Assembly: GCA_030248215.1 (NCBI GenBank)
Contig: JASANG010003494.1
Coordinates: 124,001 to 188,000 of the forward strand
Direction of reading: 5' to 3'
From: Enoplolaimus lenunculus
Lineage: Eukaryota; Nematoda; Enoplea; Enoplida; Thoracostomopsidae
DNA length: 64,000 nucleotides
Below the pieces are notes generated by a model. It made no database searches. It was not told where the DNA came from and saw only the letters and a program-made list of their open reading frames with translations. How positions within the stretch are numbered: position 1 is the first letter of the stretch; every line of letters begins with the position of its first letter. This document shows positions 58,715 to 64,000 of this stretch, piece after piece. Position numbers and translations under genes: made by a program.

Positions 58715-58870
58715 TGGGCCCGTAGCCAAGGGGGGTGGGCTGAGCCCCCTGAAAAATTTTTGGCCCCCTAGAGAATGTTCAATCTTGCTTGTGACTCTTT
58801 GAAAACCATTGAATGTGCACCCTAGAAAATTTTCAGCCCCTCCTTGCAAGATGAGCTGGCTACGGGCCTG
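58715..58870. mobile_element. GGGCCCGTAGCCA-ended element, 156 bp
   Basis: TGGGCCCGTAGCCAAGGGGG and GAGCTGGCTACGGGCCTG are inverted; flanks TATATTTA/CATATTTA give an 8-bp duplication with one mismatch. The interior holds [20 protein letters not shown] words twice. Confidence 0.85.
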
Positions 58871-59892
58871 CATATTTAAAGTCACAAGTCAGGATCCGAT
58901 ATATTACAATTCAGCGTTGAACTCGATTTGTTCAACTTGAAGAAAACAAGCGATACGTAATTCCAGGCATCAAGCCAGGTTCAAAAATAGGTGTTGTTCA
59001 CAAAACAAAGAATTGCAACCATCTTGGCAATGGCAACAATCCAATAGACACCAGCAAAAAACACAATCGAAACGCTCTCTACAACCTGCGTATATATAAC
59101 AAGCGATTACTTAAAACGGTTAGATTAACAATAAACACTATATATATATATATACTTGTTTACTTCTTTAACCTTTACCAGTTAACTATGTATACTTCTA
59201 CAACAAAAGCGGTGAACCTGCTGGCTGGCACCACGCCACCATGGCCCAATTGCTAGAATACCACACAGCCCAGTTTCAACCATGACGTCCAAAGACGCAG
59301 CAAGCGAACACTATCACAATAATAAAAATATAACCACACTGGAGCACCGCCTACCGAAATAAAAATATATAAATACTCATACGAAGTATATAAACAACCT
59401 GTGAAAATGAAAGATTATAAACAACAAACCCTTTCGACAACAATCATAAATACAACTCAATCGATAACGTTGCTCACTTTTCAACGAAAGAATGTCTTCA
59501 CTTTATGCTCCCCATTCACAGTTGTGCATATAAAATGCATTTCTCACTCTCTCTCTCTCTCAACAACAGAGCAGGGACGTATACAACACGGGCCGAGGGG
59601 ATATATTATCCTCTACCGAAATTTTAATTTAAAAATTACTTTTATAAAGTTAAAATTTCTCTCGCTGGCTACGCTCGTTCCAAACAACCTGTAAGTAAAG
59701 TTAGGTAATTCCCTCCAATGTAAGGTTAGTGTACATAGAAGTACTTGTATACTTACATTCTGACAACAGTAATACAATTGAACACGATAGTGAATATATA
59801 ACTTTATACTCTTTTAATTTCACTTCAAATTTCAACAGCAATCAACAGCTGCTAAACTGAATGGTTTACGCCCCGCAGTGCGCATATCAAAT
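58871..59892. other. AT-rich spacer
   Basis: A CT dinucleotide run lies at 59548-59562. Nothing else recognised. Confidence 0.5.
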
Positions 59893-60317
59893 CTCGGCGG
59901 AGGTACGGAATCTGGACCCCTTAGGATTTTGATTTAAAGCGATCCATCCTATAGATCTCGTCGAGCTGAATTCAATGGTACCATTTTTATGGCTGCATGA
60001 CCGACGTTTCAGAAGTTATGGCCCTGGCCCTCGAAATTATAGTGCAAACACGCACACACTGTAGCAGGAAGGATCTCATTCACATGTTCGTAAAATAAAA
60101 TATAAGCTTAACCAGGTTTATTCCATACGAAATTTGATTGTTGTTTGTACATGTTTTATATGGTAAAAAATTAAAATTTAAAGGGCCATAACTATTGAAC
60201 CGGGGACCCTGGAGCGCTAAAAATGGTACCGTTGAACTTAGCGCGTCGAAATCTATAAAATGAACTGTTTTTATTAAATTTCTAGGAGGTCCATATCCCG
60301 TAGCTCCGCCCGAAATC
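59893..60317. repeat. Foldback with two arms of about 135 bp
   Basis: Left arm 59893-60027 and right arm 60180-60317 are inverted relatives: CGGCGGAGGTACGG against GGCGGAGCTACGG, AATTCAATGGTACCATTTTT against AGTTCAACGGTACCATTTTT, and AGTTATGGCCCTGG against AGTTATGGCCCTTT. The loop is about 150 bp. No protein is recognised. Confidence 0.8.
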
Positions 60318-61770
60318 TTTTCACATTCCACAACATGATACAGCCGATACGCAAGAGTAAGGATGGCGCTATACTTTTGATGACATCCGGTGCTATCGGT
60401 CGCTGTATTTATTTTATAAACAAAAAAACTTTGAATTGCGACGCCGTCCAGCGCCACACGACAAGTATATCGGAACCCTACCTGTCGAAAAGGCCAGACA
60501 AATTTGAAATACTTAATTTCGATTTATCATCAATCCTGAACTTTTTACAAAATTCACAATACTAAAATCTTTCAATCTTTCTAGTTCTTCTGTCTGCCGT
60601 TTAGAGCATTCAGTTACACGAACGCACAATTCTCTACTACAACAGCGAACGGCTCGTGAGCTGGCTCATAAGCATAACATAGAGCTTAAGCCAACGGAAC
60701 AAATTTCCCACAACTCAAAGCGTTAGCCAATCAAACTTATAGACAACTTAACAACAAAAAAACGAATATTTTCCGCTACAATGACCAAAAATTCTTCGAA
60801 AACGAACTTTAAATCTTCCGATGCAAATGTCTGTGTGCAACCTTAAGATGACGGCCAATTCAAAGTTAATATACCAAAAAAACGCCAAATTTGTATTCAC
60901 TCGACGATGTTGTCACTCTTAACATCTAAAATTCACTTTTCCAACAACCGATTCGAAATTTCATTAAAACAAATAGACACACAAAGCGCAACTTTTAAAA
61001 TCTTGACTCCATCTAAACAACCTACCGAGAGGAGGGGCGTATAGTCCAAATTTTGGAATACGGGGTTACGTCTAGAAAAATCAAAATGTTTTCTTGTGTT
61101 ACGTATAAACCACATAAAAAGGTCCACAAGGTTGGTTTGACCCATAAACCCCTCATTGGCTAACGGCCACGCCCTTGACCATATACGCAAAAAAAACGTT
61201 TTTCAGTCATTCCTAACGTTACGGTCCGGAATCCCTAAATTTAAGAGCGCTTCTGTATACTCACACTTTTCCACACGAATGATCAGTGTAATTAAGTCAA
61301 AAAAACTAACAAAACCAACCATAATAACTGAAGACGAATATATATCCAAACAGCACAGAGGCAAACTATTAAAAACCAAACCCAACTTTATTTTATCGAC
61401 ATACAAGTATACATATACCCGTCGTCACCGAAATAAAACGACAAATAAACGATTGTATACCTTATGCTGCCCCCCAGAGCAAATCGCCATTCCGACCCAC
61501 CTATTGTGACACACCGACCCCACCACGCCCTCGTTCAAAAGTGTAGTAGTAAGCAAACACAACAATATTGCAAACTCCAAACGAACATCAAGAATATACA
61601 ACCAGCCACTGTGTATGTTTACATACAAACGGGCCAACGGGCAGCCCACGCGATAGATAAGTGCAGTCCAGCATATAACACAAATTGAGGAGAGAAACGA
61701 GAGATAAACATTGTTTTTAAAACATTTTTCTGAAACAATCTAACCGAGCATGTTACGGATAACTATGATT
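60318..61770. other. AT-rich spacer
   Basis: Frames of up to 125 residues show no family resemblance. Confidence 0.5.
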
Positions 61771-62155
61771 AGGGATGTGCCGATTAATCGACATTGGCAT
61801 CGATAATAATCGGCAGCGCGCGTGAGTATCGGCATCGGCACTGCAAAAAATTGCCGATTCTTTGCTGATACTTTTTGCGCGTAACAGTCAGTTTGAATGC
61901 TATCAATTTCATTTCTGGGCGCATATCAGTGTGTCCAGTCAGGAAAACTAATATCTTTCTTGCGTGTTCGTTTGTGTTTGAAAAATTAGCTAATTGAAAC
62001 GAACCGTTCGTCTAAAATTATAATCGTTTATGATGGTTAGGGTTTAAGTCTTCATATAATGATGTAATGTAGTATCCTATCTGTTTATTAAGCATGGTGT
62101 ACTAAAGTTGGAATCGGCATCGGAAAAAATTTTGGTATCGGCACAGCACATCCCT
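61771..62155. mobile_element. GATGTGCCGAT-family element, copy 3
   Basis: AGGGATGTGCCGATTAATCG to TATCGGCACAGCACATCCCT. The 10-bp word AACTATGATT stands on both sides, consistent with an 8-bp target duplication plus ambiguous edges. Confidence 0.88.
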
Positions 62156-62248
62156 AACTATGATTTGGCAAACTTTTATTATAATGTATTGTATACATAT
62201 GATAAAATTACGCGATCGGAACAGTAATTTTTCACCATACAACCTAGC

Positions 62249-62992
62249 CAGGGTGCACCCGGAATTCCGGTTCCGGCAAATTGTTACCGGAATTAGAAAT
62301 TCCGGTATAATATATATATATTAAATTTTGAACGTTGAAAATTAAACATTTTACTAAAAAATGATGATAAAATAAAATAGATTTCAGTAGTAGAGTAGAT
62401 GATAAACCATGACAATCACCGAAAATAAACCAATGGTAGATTTCGCTTCCATGGCAGGGTGCAACCGGAATTCCGGTTCCGGTTCCGGCATTTTTTCACC
62501 TTCCGGTTCCGGTTCCGGTAAATTTTTACCGGATTTAAAAATTCCGGTATTATAATTTGGCCGTTTTCTTAACTTTGTTAATTTTTAAGAATGTCTTTTG
62601 AAAGCCACTTGTACTCCGAATATAAGCCATTGATGGTGGATTTCACTTCAGTCGATGATGAAAATCTAAAATACAACAAATAAAGTAAATACCTATGTTC
62701 GACTACGGTTATTTCACAAATAATAGAGCAAAAAATAAGATTAAAATGAAATTTTTGGTGAAATGCATTTTTCACTTTCCGGTTCCGGTTCCGGTTCCGG
62801 CAAAATTTTCAAATTCCGGTTCCGGTAAATTGTAATTCCGGTTGCACCCTGTTCCATGGATAATGAAAATATAAAATACAGCAGATTAAGTATTTTTCGC
62901 CGGCAACTTTGCATTTCCAGTTCCGTTTCCGGTAATATTTTCGAATTCCGGTCCCGGTGGGTGGCGGCCAATTGTAATTCCGATTGCTCTCT
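62249..62992. mobile_element. CAGGG-group element containing a younger insertion
   Basis: Outer left CAGGGTGCACCCGGAATTCC and outer right GTAATTCCGATTGCTCTCT; flanks CAACCTAG/CAACCTAA. It is interrupted by the 397-bp element at 62455-62851, and its two halves rejoin across TTCCATGG. Confidence 0.8.
62455..62851. mobile_element. CAGGG/TTCCGG hAT-like element, full-size 397 bp, nested
   Basis: CAGGGTGCAACCGGAATTCC to GTAATTCCGGTTGCACCCTG with perfect target duplication TTCCATGG at 62447-62454 and 62852-62859. Same length as 43252-43648 and very similar throughout, so probably a recent mover. Confidence 0.95.
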
Positions 62993-63560
62993 CAACCTAA
63001 CCTGTATTATTCCACTTATACGAGAATTTTGTCTGCAGTTCTATGTTTCCTAACAACCGGTACTTATAGAAATTCTCTGCTCACATTTCGTATATATACG
63101 GCATGAAAATTATCATAGAAACATGAATAACTTGCACTGTGCAACAAGATATATTGATTTAGTGCACACTTGCATTTAATTGACCATATGGCCTGCAGGC
63201 GGCTAACAATTATCACAAAGAATCTTACCATACGCCAATTGACTCTTTAAATTAGATCGGCAAAACACCAATTTTTTACAAAGTTTAGTCAAATTCTTAG
63301 ATTTCGTTACCGTCGTGATCCTACTAAATTGCACGAAACCAAAAAAAACTTCGTCAATTTCCCTCAACTTAATGTTTGAAAACAAAATTATTACAACCGA
63401 GAATAATACAGGGGGTCAATACAGGAACCGTGGATCTCCCTACCGGAACCGGAATTTCTACTGCACCGTGTTCCACAACCATTTGTGATCGCACCACGAA
63501 AATCAACTGAGCTGGTTTTGAGATCTAAATACGACCGATATCAACCACTACATCGTGCAA
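62993..63560. other. AT-rich spacer
   Basis: A worn CAGGG-group fragment (CTACCGGAACCGGAATTTC) lies at 63439. Nothing else recognised. Confidence 0.45.
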
Positions 63561-63564
63561 GCTG

Positions 63565-63715
63565 TAATTTTCGGATCCTCGCTGCAACTATAATAAGCCA
63601 CTGAGACACCGCCGACCTGCGTAGTTTGAACTGCGTTTAGTAATTTTCGAATCCTCGCTGCAACTATAATAAGCCACTAAGACTCCGCCGACCTGCGCAG
63701 TTTGAACTGCGTGTA
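63565..63715. repeat. Tandem duplication, period about 76 bp
   Basis: GTAATTTTCG(G/A)ATCCTCGCTG to CAGTTTGAACTGCGT occurs at 63565 and 63640 with few differences. Confidence 0.92.
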
Positions 63716-64000
63716 AACCTTTACAACACAGCAGATATAACCCTAGTTGATTTCTCAGTTCAACAACCTCAACTGAACTATTCTTTTGGTCAATCCGAGC
63801 TAGAACAACCACATATATATACTGCTGAGGGATTAAACTCACTGGCCACTGACATTCATCACAGACACACACACTACCAGATTGATAGTAGCCTTACAAC
63901 AGGATATATGCGAGCTATTCGCGAGCCAGCACGCGTGCGTACAACTCTAGTCACGGCCAACTTGCGCGCACGCAAGTATGTCCACTATTCTATCACCAAT

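Overview
The window is animal nuclear DNA: two multi-exon genes with GT-AG introns, long AT-rich non-coding stretches, and a very dense load of short terminal-inverted-repeat (TIR) elements. No bacterial-type operon, rRNA, CRISPR array or autonomous transposase gene is visible. The host is an invertebrate. A TWK-type two-pore potassium channel and many TTAGGC hexamers (the nematode telomere word) would fit a nematode or relative, but the hexamers sit inside mobile elements. The MEX3 protein here keeps a C-terminal RING, so an early-branching nematode or another ecdysozoan/spiralian is possible. The species call is weak.

Gene 1 (+ strand, 11245-18187) is a two-pore-domain potassium channel in four coding exons whose phases join cleanly into 777 residues. 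It has a 273-residue cytosolic N-terminus, TM1, a cap, P1, TM2, an acidic loop, TM3, P2, TM4 and a 170-residue tail. The first pore filter reads T-T-C-G-Y-D instead of the usual G-Y-G. The 3' end of exon 3, including half of pore loop 2 and the splice donor, is repeated in tandem about four times in the following intron.

Gene 2 (- strand, 49057-32700) is a MEX3-family RNA-binding protein. Nine coding exons with consistent phases give 1343 residues: a poly-Asn N-terminal region, KH1 with GRQG, KH2 with GPKG, a long low-complexity middle, and a C3HC4 RING split over the last two exons. The two genes converge tail to tail, with 14.5 kb of gene-poor DNA between them.

The rest is repeats. Positions 269-2034 are a 35-bp minisatellite. 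At least ten copies of a small TIR element with 8-bp target duplications carry internal TTAGGC arrays. A second hAT-like group with CAGGG ends and TTCCGG-rich subterminal regions is spread through the MEX3 first intron and both flanks. Other families include GAGTTGA palindromes, GATGTGCCGAT elements, a TTAA-bounded element, a long foldback, a probable tRNA-derived SINE and several local tandem duplications. Several elements are nested in one another, which gives relative ages. No retrovirus-like or capsid-bearing element was recognised.
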